From Fremontodendron californicum (Eukaryota; Streptophyta; Magnoliopsida; Malvales; Malvaceae): a DNA stretch of 64,000 nucleotides. The notes beneath the pieces were generated by a model, which saw only the letters and a list, made by a program, of their open reading frames with translations, was not told the origin of the DNA and searched no databases. Shown piece after piece: positions 1-12,696 of the stretch; within the stretch, counting starts at the first letter, position 1; each line of letters opens with the position of its first letter. The stretch covers positions 134,001 to 198,000 of the forward strand of contig JAULJL010000025.1 in NCBI GenBank assembly GCA_030761205.1, given 5' to 3'. Made by a program: the position numbers and the translations under genes.

Positions 1-1356
1 TATATATATATATCCAATATATCTATGTAATTCTAATGTATCTATGTAATTATAATATATCTATGTAATTGTAATATATATTACATAGAGATATTACAAT
101 TACATAGATATATTACATAAATATATTACAATTACATAAATATATTACAATTACAAAGATATATTACAATTACAATTACATAGATATATTACATAGACAC
201 ATTACAATTACATAGATATATTTATGTAATTGTAATTATGTAATTGTAATATATCTATGTAATTGTAATATAGCTATGTAATTGTAATACATCTATGTAA
301 TTGTAATAATATATCTATGTAATTGTAATATATCTATGTAGTTGTAATACATCTATGTAATTGTAATAATATATCTATATAATTGTAATATATCCATGTA
401 ATATATCTATGAAATTGTAATATATTATAATTACATAAATATATTACAATTACGTATATATATTACAATTACATAGATATACTACAGTTACATAGATATA
501 TTACAATTACATAGATATTTTACATAGATACATTACATAAATATATTACAGTTACATAGATATTACAATTACATAGATATATTACAATTACATAGATATA
601 TTACTATTACATAAATATATTACAATTACATAGATATATATTACATAGATATATATTACAATTACAATTATATAGATATATTACTATTACATAGATATAT
701 TACAATTACATAGATATATTACAATTACATAGATATAATTACATAAATATATTACAATTACATAGACATATTACAATTACATTGATACATTACAATTACA
801 TAGATATATTACATAGATATTACAATTATATAGTTATATTAAAATCACATGTAATTGTAATATATTTATGTAATGTATCTATGCAATATATCTATGTAAT
901 TATAATATATGTAATTGTAATATATCTATGTAATTGTAAATTATTACAATTACATAGATATATTAGAATTACATAGATACAATTACAATTACTGTAATAT
1001 ATCTACGTAATTGTAATAAATATATTTATGTAATATATCTATGTAATATTACATAGATATATTGCAATTACATAGATAAATATATACATATAATATATCT
1101 TTGTAATTACATTATCTAATGTTTTTAGTAATTCTAATGTATTCATGTAATATCTATTGTTTTCAGTAATTTTAATATTTTCAGTAATATATCTAATACA
1201 GTAATTGTAATATATTTACAATTACATAGATACATTATAATTTCATAGATACATTACAATTACATAGATATATTACAATTATATAGATATATTTCAATTG
1301 CATAGATGTATTACAATTACATAGATGTATTTCAATTACATAGATGTATTTCAATG
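1..1356. repeat. 19-bp AT-rich satellite array, mixed orientation
   Basis: The stretch is made of the 19-bp unit ATTACAATTACATAGATAT and its reverse complement ATATCTATGTAATTGTAAT, with 13-bp forms lacking one ATTACA. Orientation flips repeatedly: reverse at 1-80, forward at about 80-220, reverse at about 220-420, forward at about 420-830. Near 1073-1240 it carries a longer variant rich in TTTTCAGTAAT that recurs at 8481, 8654 and 8789. Short open frames here are by-products of the repeat (19 x 3 = 57 nt). No gene is seen. Confidence 0.93.
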
Positions 1357-1446
1357 TTTAGACACCAAGGTTAGTCAAGTTTAGCCAAGCCAAGCCTGAC
1401 CTTGGTGTCTTTGGTCAGTCTGATAGGTCCGGTCCTTCCGGGTTCA
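1357..1446. other. Non-satellite island with an 11-bp inverted repeat
   Basis: About 90 bp of ordinary-composition DNA sits between satellite blocks. It has perfect 11-bp inverted arms, GACACCAAGGT at 1361-1371 and ACCTTGGTGTC at 1399-1409, separated by 27 bp. It has no coding potential. It could be a relic of a small hairpin element or a fragment of a larger transposon; its origin is not recognised. Confidence 0.6.
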
Positions 1447-3016
1447 GATATTACAATTACATAGATATATTACATAGATATATTACAATTACACATTAGA
1501 TATATTAAAATACATGTAATATATAATGTTTTCGAATTACATTGATATACTAGAATTACATAGATACATTGGATATATATATCTATATATTACAATTACA
1601 TAGATATACTACAGTTACATAGATATATTACAATTACATAGATATGTTACATAGATACATTACAATTACATAGATATATTAAAATTACATAGATATATTA
1701 CAATTACATAAATATATTACAATTATATAGATATATTACATTAACACTATTAAATATATTACAATTGCATAGATATATTACATTTATATAGATATATTAC
1801 AATTACTGAAAATATTAGATATTACATGTATACATTACATTTACTGAAAACATTAGATATTACATGTATACATTAGAATTACTGAAAATATTAGATATTA
1901 CATGTATACATTACAATTACTGAAAACATTAGATATTACATGTATATATTAGAATTACTGAAAATATTAGATAATTGATAATGTATACATCTATGTAATT
2001 GTAATATATTTGTGGAATTTACGTAGAATTACTATGTGTACATTAGAATCACTGAAAACATTAGATAATGTAATTACAAAGATATATTACATGTATACAT
2101 TAGAATTACTAAAAACATTAGCTAATTGATAATATTATAATTACATACATAGATATATTATAATTACATAGATATATTATATTTATTTGTTAGAATTACC
2201 ACTTAACATTACGTAAATTACACAAATATATTACATAGATATATTATAATTACAAAAATATATTACAATTATATAGATATATTAATGAAAATATTAGATA
2301 TTACATGTATATTTAAGAATTACCAATTACATAGATATATTACAATTACCACTTAACATTATATTACAATTATATAGATATATTACAATTAATGAAAACA
2401 ATAGATATTTGATAATGTTTTGAGTAATTTAGAACTATCACTTAAAATTACATAAACTACATAGATAATTAATACTTTAGAATTGCTTAAAACATATCTA
2501 TGTAATTATAATATGTTTATGTAATTGTAATATATCTATATATCTAGGTAATGTAATATATTTCAGTAATTGTAATATATCTATGTAATTGTAATATATA
2601 CATGTAATATCTAAAGTTTTCAGTAATTCTAATATTTTCAGTAATATATCGAATACAGTAATTGTAATATTATCTATATAATTGTAATATATCTATGTAA
2701 TTGTAATATCTAATGTTTTCAGAAATAGTAATGTAACTTACATAGATATATTACAAATATATTACAATTACATAAATATAATTACACAAATATATTACAA
2801 TTACATAGATACAATTACTGAAATTATCTAATGTATACATGTTTTTAGTAATTGTAATATATCTATGTAATTATAATATATCTACGTAATTGTAATATAT
2901 CTATGTAATTATAATAATGTTAATTGTAATATATACATGTAGTTGTAATATATCTATGTAATTGTAATATATTTATGTAATTATAAAATGTCTATGTAAG
3001 TGTAATGTATACATGT
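1447..3016. repeat. 19-bp satellite array with a 38-bp dimeric block
   Basis: Forward and reverse 19-bp units continue, mixed with the TTTTCAGTAAT/ATTACTGAAAA variant. Copies of a longer motif containing AATATATAATGTTTTCGAAT begin near 1495 and recur at about 3500, 3835, 3945, 4280, 28160, 49915 and in the 20.5-21.4 kb duplicate. No gene is seen. Confidence 0.92.
1802..1990 (+). repeat. 38-bp tandem repeat (dimer of 19-bp units)
   Basis: Five consecutive ACTGA anchors at 1805, 1843, 1881, 1919 and 1957 are spaced exactly 38 bp. The unit splits into two 19-bp halves, ATTACTGAAAACATTAGAT and ATTACATGTATACATTAGA. It is therefore a dimeric higher-order form of the same 19-bp register as the main satellite. 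Related copies occur near 5640-5740, 22700-22800, 29290-29575 and 49030-49140. Confidence 0.85.
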
Positions 3017-5929
3017 TGTAGACACCTAATTTTGTCCGGATCCCTAATCAGGTAATTTTTCTTCCTTGAGATGTTTCAGAATGCAGAAAAGCTATTCTCA
3101 TCCTGTGCTTGCTTCCTAGAGAAAGGGATGGGGAGTGGCAGGTGGTATTCCAAGACTTTGTTTAAGAGGTCAAGCATGAAAAGTCAATATGGAAAAAATC
3201 AACCTCGAAAAAATCAACATTGAAAGTCAACTACTAAAAAAAATCAACCCTTATTCAAAATCAAGATTCAAAGTTATATATCTATGTAATTGTAATATAT
3301 CTATATAAATGTAATACCACCTACAGCAATTGTAATATATGTACAATCACCACTTGAATAGATATATTAAACCAAATTTATTACAATTACACAAATATAT
3401 TACAATTATATAGATATATTTCAATTACATAGATATATTACATGGATACATTACAGTTACATAGATATATTTCAGTAACATAGATACATTACAATTACAC
3501 ATTAGATATATTAAAATACATGTAATATATAATGTTTTCGAATTACATTGATATATTAGAATTACATAGATACATTGGATATATATATATATATATATAT
3601 ATATATTACAACTACATAGATATACTACAGTTACATAGATATATTACAATTACATAGATATATTACATAGATACATTACAATTACATAGATATATTACAT
3701 AGATACATTACAATTACATAGATATATTACAATTACATAGATATATTAAAACTACATAGATATAATATTACAATTATATAGATATATTATATTATATATT
3801 ACAATTACATATATACATTATAATTACACATTAGATATATTAAAATACATGTAATATATAATGTTTTCGAATTACATTGATTTATTACAATTACACAGAA
3901 ATATTACAATTACATAGATATATTACATAGATACATTACAATTACACATTAGTTATATTAAAATACATGTAATATATAATGTTTTCGAATTACATTGATA
4001 TATTAGAATTACATAGATACATTGGATATATATATTACAATTACATAGATATGCTACAGTATCATAAATATATTACAATTACATAGATACATTACATAGA
4101 TACATTACAATTACATAGATATATTACAATTACATAGATATATTACATAGATACATTACAATTACATAGAAATATTACAATTACATAGATATATTAAAAC
4201 TACATAGATATATATTTACAATTATATAGAAATATTATATTATATATTACAATTACATAGATACATTACAATTACACATTAGATATATTAAAATACATGT
4301 AATATATAATGTTTTCGAATTACATAGATATATTAGAATTACATAGATACATTGGATATATATATATATTACAATTACATAGATATACTACAGTTACATA
4401 GATATATTACAATTACATAGATATATTACATAGATACATTAAAATTACATAGATATATTACAATTACATAGATATTTACATAGATACATTACAATTACAT
4501 AGATTATTACAATTACATAGATATATTACAATTACATAGATGTATTAAAACTACATAGATATATATTACAATTATATAGATATATTATATTATAATTACT
4601 TAGATATTTATACATAAATATCTATGCAATTTTAATATATTATAATTACATAGATATATTAAAACTACGTAGATATATTATAATTACATACATATATTAC
4701 AATTACACAAATTTATTACAATTATATAGATATATTACAATTACATAGATATATTACATAGATACATTATAATTACATAGATATATTACAATTACATAGA
4801 TATGATACAATTACACAAATTTATTACAATTATATAGATATATAACAATTACATAGATATATTACAATTACATAGATATATTAGAATTACATAAATCTAT
4901 CTATGTATTTATGTAATTCTATAAATATTGTAATTTTAATATATCTATGTAATTGTAATTACATAGATATATTACAATTACATAGATACATTACAATTTC
5001 GCATTAATATATCTATGTAATATATCTATGTAATTCTAATATATTTTTGTAATAGATATATTTCACATGTAATATACAATTACATTCATATATACATTAC
5101 AACTACATAGATATATTACAATTACATAGATATATTACAATTACATATATATATATATATTACAATTACATAGATATATTACAATTACATTGATATATAC
5201 ATAGATATATCATTACATTTATATAGATATATTATAATTACATAGATATATTAAAATTACATTATATATTACAATTACACAGATATATTAAAATTACATA
5301 GATATATTACAATTACATAGATATTACAATTACATAGATATATTACAATTACATATATATATATTACAATTACATAGATATATTACAATAACTAATATAT
5401 TACAATTACATAGATATATTACATTTATATAGATATATTATTAGAATTGCAATTACATAGATACATTACAATTACATAGATATATATATTTTACAATTAC
5501 ATAGATATATTACAATTACATAGATATACTACAATTACATAGACACATTACATAGATATATTACATAGACACATTACAATTACATAGATATATTACAATT
5601 ACATAGATATATTACATTTATATAGATATATTATAATTTCTGAAAATATTAGATATTACATGTATACATTACAATTACTAAAAATATTAGATATTACATG
5701 TATACATTAGAATTACTGAAAATATTAGATAATTGATAATGTATACATCTATGTAATTGTAATATATCTATGTAATTGTAATATATCTATGTAATTGTAA
5801 TATATCTATGTTATTGTAATATATCTATGTGATTGTAATATATTTATGTAATATATCAATGTAATATAACATAGATACATTATTAATTGTAATATATTTA
5901 TGTAATTGTAATATATCTATGTAATTGTA
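2912..5929 (+). repeat. 3.0-kb segmental duplication, copy A
   Basis: This block reappears nearly identically at 19974-22989, in the same orientation and at an offset of about 17,060. It includes the LTR fragment at 3017-3275 and the following satellite. Differences seen by eye are a few substitutions (for example near 3225 and 3355) and (AT)n length changes. Similarity resumes at about 6150-6504 versus 23661-24013, after inserts of unequal length. Confidence 0.88.
3017..3275 (+). mobile_element. LTR 5'-end fragment, TGTAGACACC family
   Basis: A non-satellite island starts with TGTAGACACCTAATTTTGT and runs into satellite at about 3276. A TG start followed by ACACCTAATTTTGT resembles the 5' edge of LTRs common in dicot Ty3/gypsy (Tat/Ogre-like) elements; that family link is inference. 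It is truncated, with no second LTR, PBS or coding sequence. The interior has repeated AAAATCAAC motifs. The same fragment recurs at 20079, and the same start appears at 26543. Confidence 0.6.
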
Positions 5930-8237
5930 ATATATTTATGTAGTATATCTATGTAATATATGTAATATATCTATGTAATTGTAATATATATATATATATA
6001 TATATGTAATTGTAATAGTATATCTATGTAATATATGTAAAATGTCATACATATCTATGTAATTGTAATATATTTCAGTAATTGTAATATATACGTGTAG
6101 TATCTAATGTTTTCAGTAATATATCTAATACAGTAATTGTAATATTATCTATGTAATTGTAATATATCTATTACTTGTAATATATTTATGTAATTATAAT
6201 AATGTTAATTGTAATATATACATGTAATTGTAATATATAACAATACATGTAATTACATAGATATTACATAGATATATTATAATTACATAAATATATTACA
6301 GTTACATAAAACATTAGACTTACATAGATATATCTATATAATTGTAATTAATAGAATTGTAATATATTTACATAGATATTTTATAATTACATTAGAATTA
6401 CATATCTATGTAATATATCTATGTTGTAATGTATACATAAATATATTACAATTACATAGATATATATATATATATATATAATTGTAATATCTATGTAATT
6501 ATAATGTAGCTTTCGTGTGGGGAAAGAGAATCATCGGACAGTGCTGTAATATATCTATGTAATTGTAATAGTATATCTAAGTAATAAATATATTTATGTA
6601 ACTGTAGTATGTTGTAATACATTTATGTAATTGAAAATATATATATATCTATGTAATTGTAAATATATTTATGTAATTGTAATATATCTATGTAAATGTA
6701 ATATATATATATGTAATTGTAATATATCTATGTAATTGTAATTATGCGATTGTAATATATGTAATATATCTATGTAATTAGATATCTATGTAGTTGTAAA
6801 TATATTTATGTAATAGTAATATATCTATGTAATATATTATCTATGTAATTGTAATATATCTATGTAATTGTAAACATTAGATATTACATATATTACAATT
6901 ACATAGATATATAGACATATTACATAGATATATTACAATTACATAGATGTATTAGTGTAATATATTATCTATATATATATATATGTAATTGTAATGTAGC
7001 TATGTAATAAATATATATCTATGTAATATATCTATGTAATTATAATATTATCTATGTAATTGTAATATAATTACATAGATATATTAAAACTACATAGATA
7101 ATATATTACATAGATATATTACAATTACAATATATATTACATAGATATATATATTACAATTACATAGATAGTTTTTTACATAGATATATTACAATTACAT
7201 AAATATATTTACAATTACATAGATATCTAATTACATAGATATATTACAAATATTACAATCACATAATTACAATTACATAGATATATTACAATTACATATA
7301 TATGTTACAATTACATTAACATATTACATTATTATGACATAAATATATTACAATTACATAGATATAGATATAGATAATTACAATTACAATTACAATTACA
7401 ATTACATGGATATATTTAATAGATATATTCGTGTAATTATAATATATTTCTGTAATTGTAATATATCTATGTAATTCTAATATATCTATGTAATTGTAAT
7501 ATATTTAGGTAATTGTAATATATTTGTTTAATACATTGTAATATATCTATGTAATTGTAATATATCTATGTAATATCTATGTAATTGTAATATATTTATG
7601 TAGTATATCTATGTAATTGTAATATATAACATAAATATATTACAATTACATAGATATATTACAACTACATATCTACGTAATTGTATATCTATGTAATTGT
7701 AATATATATATATATATATATATTACATAGATATATTAAATTACATAGATATATTACTATTACATAGATATATTACAATTACATAGATATATTATATATA
7801 TTACATAGATGTATTACAATTACATAAATATATTTATTACAATTAGATACATTGCATAGATATATTACAATTACAATTATTGTAATATATCTATGTAATT
7901 CTAATGTTTTAAGTAATTGTAATATATCTATGTAATTGTAATATATATATATATATCTATGTAATTCTAATATATCTAAGTAATTGTAATATATCTATGT
8001 TATTGTAATATATTTATGTAATTGTAATACATCTATGTAATATATTTATGTAATTGTAATACATTTATGTAATTGTAATATATATATATATATATCTATG
8101 TAATTGTAATATATATATATATATATATCCAATATATCTATATAATTCTAATGTATCTATGTAATTGTAATATACCTATGTAAAACATAATTACATAGTT
8201 ATATTAGACTTGCCTAGATATATTTACATAGATATAT
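3276..8237. repeat. 19-bp satellite array
   Basis: This is a long satellite stretch, mainly forward units to about 5640 and mainly reverse from about 5750 to 6240, mixed thereafter. It includes many (AT)n runs. A 38-bp non-satellite snippet lies at 6509-6546 (TTTCGTGTGGGGAAAGAGAA and neighbours). No gene is seen. Confidence 0.92.
6550..7440 (+). repeat. Distant copy of the 1.76-kb repeat (right part)
   Basis: The order of variant units here (a TAACTGTAGTATGTTGTAAT motif near 6600, a TTAGTGTAATATATTATCT motif near 6950, a TAGATATAGATAT run near 7360) matches 61740-62580 and 63500-64000 in the same orientation. The (ATATAG)n run has about three units here against about seven at 62483. This shows a higher-order unit dispersed over about 55 kb. 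Confidence 0.75.
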
Positions 8238-8431
8238 TCCTCCTTCCTTTGGGCCTGGGCAGGCCAGCACTTCTCTTTTTCTGCCCAAGTCTGATTTTTT
8301 GTAGGGCACAAAGAAGCCCTTTTCGGTTGCTTGGGTGAAATGACCATTTTCGCCCCCGGATGCAAATAAATAATAAACGGACTCCAAATTTAATTTTTCT
8401 TTTTTTAATACTTCCAAAATAATAAAACATA
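8238..8431. other. Non-satellite island, probable transposon fragment
   Basis: About 190 bp with much higher GC than its surroundings sits between satellite blocks. The minus strand is open through it but reads straight into satellite on both sides, so it is not a gene. Composition and size suggest a fragment of an LTR or another dispersed repeat. I cannot assign it to a family. Confidence 0.5.
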
Positions 8432-10061
8432 ATATATCTATGTAAATACATTTACAATTACATAGATATATTACTATTACATAGATAAATATATACATGT
8501 AATATATCTTTGTAATTACATTATCTAATGTTTTCAGTAATTCTAATATATTCATGTAATATCTAATATTTTCAGTAATTCTAATATTTTCAGTAATATA
8601 TCTAATACAGTAATTGTAATATATTTACAATTACATAGATATATTACTATTACATAGATAAATATATACATGTAATATATCTTTGTAATTACATTATCTA
8701 ATATTTTCAGTAATTCTAATATTTTCAGTATAATATCTAATATAGTAATTGTAATATATTTACAATTACATAGATATATTACTATTACATAGATAAATAC
8801 ATACATGTAATATATCTTTGTCATTACATTATCTAATGTTTTCAGTAATTCTAATGTATTCATGTAATATCTAATGTTTTCAGTAATTCTAATATTTTTA
8901 GTAATATATCTAATACAGTAATTGTAATATTATCTATATAATTGTAATATATCTATGTAATTGTAATAAATCTATGTAATAGTAATATATCTATGTGATT
9001 GTAATATATTACAATTACATAGATATACTGAAACTACATAGATATATTATGATTACATAGATAAAATATTACATAGATTCATTGGATATATATATATATA
9101 TATATATTACAATTACATATATATATATATATACTACAATTACATATATATATTACATAGATACATTACAATTACATAGATATATTGTAATTACATAGAT
9201 GTATTACATAGATATATTACAATTACATAGATATATTACAATTTCATAGATATATTACAATTACATAGATATATTACATAGATATTACAATTACATAGAT
9301 ACATTGGATATATTACAATTATATATTATAATTACATAGATACATTACAATTACATAGATATATAATAATTACATAGATTTATTAGAATTACATAGATAC
9401 ATAGATATTACATGTATATAATTACATAGATATATTACAATTAGATAAATATATTACAATTACATAGATACAATTACATAAGTAAAACAATTACATAGAT
9501 ATATTACAATTACATAAATAGAATTATAATATATCTATGTAATTGTAATATTTCTATGTAATTGTAATTGTAATATATTTATGTAATTGTAATATATCTA
9601 TGTAATTGTAATATATTTATGTAATTGTAATATATATAGTAGTATTATCTATGTAATTGTAATATCTAATGTTTTCAGAAACAGTAATGTAATTTACATA
9701 GATATATTACAAATATATTACATTTACATAAATACAATTACACAAATATATTACAATTACATAGATACAATTACATAGATATATTACAATTACATAAATA
9801 GAATTATAATATATCTATGTAATTGTAATATTTCTATGTAATTGTAATTGTAATATATTTATGTAATTGTAATATATCTATGTAATTGTAATATATTTAT
9901 GTAATTGTAATATATATAGTAGTATTATCTATGTAATTGTAATATCTAATGTTTTCAGAAACAGTAATGTAATTTACATAGATATATTACAAATATATTA
10001 CATTTACATAAATACAATTACACAAATATATTTCTATGTAATTGTAATTGTAATATATTTA
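8432..10061. repeat. 19-bp satellite array, left flank of element 1
   Basis: Mixed forward and reverse units. Units starting at 8481, 8654 and 8789 share an ATAGATAAATA...TTTTCAGTAATTCTAAT pattern with spacings of 173 and 135 bp, which gives the 103-aa minus-strand open frame 8552-8863; this is not a gene. The array ends at the ATTTA target duplication (10057-10061). Confidence 0.92.
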
Positions 10062-10080
10062 TGTAACAACCGAGGTTACG
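9521..10080 (+). repeat. 280-bp tandem duplication in satellite, interrupted by element 1
   Basis: GAATTATAATATATCTATG anchors lie at 9521 and 9801, 280 bp apart, with near-identical sequence between them. A third, partial unit starts at about 10030, is interrupted at 10062 by element 1 and resumes at 19867-19967. The same 280-bp unit occurs twice at 23082-23641. Confidence 0.8.
10057..10061 (+). repeat. Target site duplication, left (ATTTA)
   Basis: The 5-bp ATTTA directly precedes the TGTAAC terminus of element 1 and is repeated exactly at 19867-19871, straight after the terminal GTTACA. A 5-bp duplication is normal for Ty3/gypsy integrases. The target was satellite DNA. Confidence 0.9.
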
Positions 10081-12541
10081 TATAATCATGTAAAGTTAAA
10101 TCCCGAAAATTTTAAGGACAAACTTGGAAATTGGTAAGAAGTTATAAGTGAAGGAAATAAAAGAAGAAAGGATCAAAATGAACATATTAAAAAAGTTTAG
10201 GGGCTTAATGGTTATTTATAAAAAGTTGAGGGACTAATATGCAATTATCCCAAAAACAAGAAAAATATCTCTTTTCTTCATCCTTTCTCCCGAAAATTCT
10301 ACACATTTTTTCATTCTCTTCTTCAAGTGCAGCCGGCTCCATCATCTCTCTCTCTCAAAAAAAAAAAAAATTCTCTTCAAACAATTCCACCAAAATCTCA
10401 ACAACAATTACATCCAAGGTTAGTTTCTTGATAAATTCTTCATTTTCTTTAGATATCTACTTGGGCATGCTAAGATCATAGCTCCATAAACATGTTAAGG
10501 TCTGAAATCCATCTATTAAGTATGAATTTTACTCATTCTTGGTAAGAATTAAAAGGATTTGAAAGCATGAACAAGAAAATGGGAAGAAAAAGCAAAACAG
10601 GGGAAACTGAGCATGCTTGCTGTTCGGATTTTCTGGGTTCGGTAAATTAGGGTTTGTATTTTTTTGATATTTTTCCTAGAAACTAGACTTCAATATGAGA
10701 ATTTTGGTTTTTGAATCACCCAAAACCGATAAGCGGTTAAAAAGATAAAATTCGGTGCAGTTTACTGTTCTGTGTTGATCTCTGTTTCAGCATGGTTTCG
10801 GGATTTATCAAATTTGATCAAAATTTTGTTCTAGTTGTATAAGTTAGTTATTTTATTCATAAATTAGATATATTGGTTGAAATAAAACAATTGGGATCAC
10901 TTCCAAATTCCTTACCAAACTCAAGTTATGATTTTCTAATCTAACTTGATATTAAGGAATTTATTGCCTAAGAGAAATATAGTATCAAATGATGGTTATG
11001 GATTATGAAAATCTCTAAGGCATGGAATACTAGAAACGAATTTGATAAGGACATGATTATGGAGTTGAATTATGGAGAAAATGATTATGGAAATGATATT
11101 AAAAATTAAGGATATGTTGTTTTGAGAATGAGAAATTAGTATATGGGGTAGATTTATGGGACTTAAGTTACATTCAAAAATTGTGTAATGCTTTGAGCAT
11201 GTATAGATACTAATTATTGTTAATCTCTAGGCCACGTAGATCCGACGTCACCTGTGGATCCCGAAGTTTCAGGTCGAGGTGTACAGTGAGATCATCCAAA
11301 GGATTGTGAGTAGACAACAACTATAGTTATTTGAAATATTTTTAATTATAATTATATATATATTTTTTTACATAATATTTATTTTACGTATTAAAGGTAT
11401 ATACGATATTTAATCATATGAATTGATTTGTTATTAAAGTACTTTTATTTCAAGAAATATTATATCGAGTAAGTTGGTTGATTTTATGAAATATAATTTT
11501 ACATAGAATTTGACGTACATGGTTTTGGCTCCACCTGACTTAATGTATGAGATTATTTCCTTGACCGGAATACGGGAGCTGCGTGCTACGCCTTTGTGGC
11601 GGGAGCCACCTCCAGAGTCCCCATTCCGTGATATTAGACCGGAATACGGGAGCTGCGTGCTACGCCTTTGTGGCGGGAGCCACCTCCAGAGTCCCAATTC
11701 CGTGATATTAGACTGGGGTATGGGAGCTGCGTGCTACGCCTTTATGGTGGGAGCCACCTCCAGAGTCCCTATCCCGTTATATTTGCCTTTTGGGGGCACA
11801 TCATAGCGACACATATGCCTTTGGGGCGTCCTATGGTGGTATTGGCCTTTGGGGCCGGCTACTAGTATGCCTACATGGATGTTGCCTGGTTATTTCATGG
11901 ATGTATTCTTGTGCATGACAGAAAGTTGGAGCCCAATTATACGAAACTTGAATTACTTTACGGATTTTATTCATTGATTTAATATTGTTATACATTTGAA
12001 AAGCTTGCTACGTCTTTGAATTACTTATTATGGTTTTATTATTATTTATTTTGAAAATGTCAATTATACTTTACAGATTTCCATTATGGTTTTCACACGC
12101 TTTAAATGTTGTCTACTCATTGAGATATTCATATATCTCACCTCCTCTTATTTCTCATTTTTAGGACACACTTAGGTGTCGGGATTGCTGTCTTCCTCTA
12201 CTCTCCGCTTCAAGAGTATATTGACGTGGTGGGCATCATATCTAAATTTCTAGAAGATTTGGTCTTTTGATGTTTTTATCTAGTAAACCTTGCTGAAATA
12301 GGTTTATTTCTGGATATATTGTATATATTTGAAGATATGAGACAATAGATCAATATGTTTGATTTGAGAATAAATTGATCATGAATAATTTTTGAATATG
12401 CATGGATATATGTGGTAATAGTATTGAGAAATACTGTTGGTTGAGGATATAAAATTGAGTGTTATTTGCAGGAGGGTTATAGTTGAGATAGAAAGGAAAC
12501 TCTGCCGGATTTTAGGTAGATTATCCGGACAGGGTGTTACA
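10062..12541 (+). repeat. 5' LTR of element 1 (long type)
   Basis: A 2,480-bp LTR from TGTAACAACC to GGTGTTACA, matching 17383-19866. It holds a polyadenine run near 10360, three 74-bp tandem repeats at 11564-11774, and the two TGGGCAT motifs (10462 and 12230) that bound the segment missing from element 2's LTRs. Small open frames inside (10239-10481, 11510-11806) recur in every LTR copy that keeps those segments and lack any protein signature. Confidence 0.95.
11564..11774 (+). repeat. 74-bp tandem repeat inside the LTR (3 units)
   Basis: GGGAGCTGCGTGCTACGCC begins at 11574, 11648 and 11722, exactly 74 bp apart. Each unit is relatively GC-rich and contains GCGGGAGCCACCTCCAGAG or a close variant. 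The third unit diverges after the CCAGAGTCCC motif. The matching set in the 3' LTR lies at 18889-19099. Confidence 0.88.
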
Positions 12542-12544
12542 ATT

Positions 12545-12556
12545 TGGTATCAGAGC
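12545..12556 (+). promoter_or_regulatory. Primer binding site, tRNA-iMet
   Basis: TGGTATCAGAGC lies 3 bp after the 5' LTR and is complementary to the 3' end of plant initiator tRNA-Met, the usual minus-strand primer of Ty3/gypsy elements. Confidence 0.93.
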
Positions 12557-12635
12557 AAGGTTATAGGTCCTGTAGACTTAGGAACTGTTTGTTGAAGTAT
12601 TAAAATATTGTCGCTTGTGTAAGAAATCAGACACG

Positions 12636-12680
12636 ATGCCACCACGTCGAAGAGGAAGGCCTAGAATCAATCCCAAATAG
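12636..12680 (+). pseudogene. Original gag start, cut short by an 8-bp deletion
   Basis: The ATG at 12636 begins the same basic N-terminus (MPPRRRGRPRINP) seen in element 2 at 53684, but the frame ends at a TAG (12678-12680) after 14 codons. Compared with element 2, 8 bp are missing near 12674, in a C-rich stretch. Any remaining gag product must start at the in-frame downstream ATG at 12697. Confidence 0.85.
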
Positions 12681-12696
12681 GGATAGGAATAGAAAT

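Noticed and set aside
782..976. Open frame in satellite rich in YIDILQLHRY-type words
   Set aside because: A 19-bp unit gives a 57-nt reading cycle, so tyrosine/isoleucine-rich frames appear by chance wherever units are perfect. The same applies to 8552-8863 and 41693-41878.
1..1350. Regularly spaced short repeats resembling a CRISPR array
   Set aside because: There are no unique spacers, the repeats are AT-rich and change strand, and the retroelements show this is plant nuclear DNA.
8214..8555. 113-codon minus-strand frame across the 8.24-kb island
   Set aside because: Both ends are satellite translation and only the middle is ordinary DNA; there is no recognisable domain or gene structure.
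10239..10481. 80-codon serine-rich frame in the LTR, repeated in the other LTRs
   Set aside because: It lies in the LTR, ends in low-complexity lysine from the A-run, has no domain, and its C-terminus changes with the LTR deletion in element 2.
11510..11865. Overlapping frames in the LTR with repeated WREPPPES words
   Set aside because: They are translations of the 74-bp tandem repeat in the LTR, in several frames and both strands, with no conserved protein behind them.
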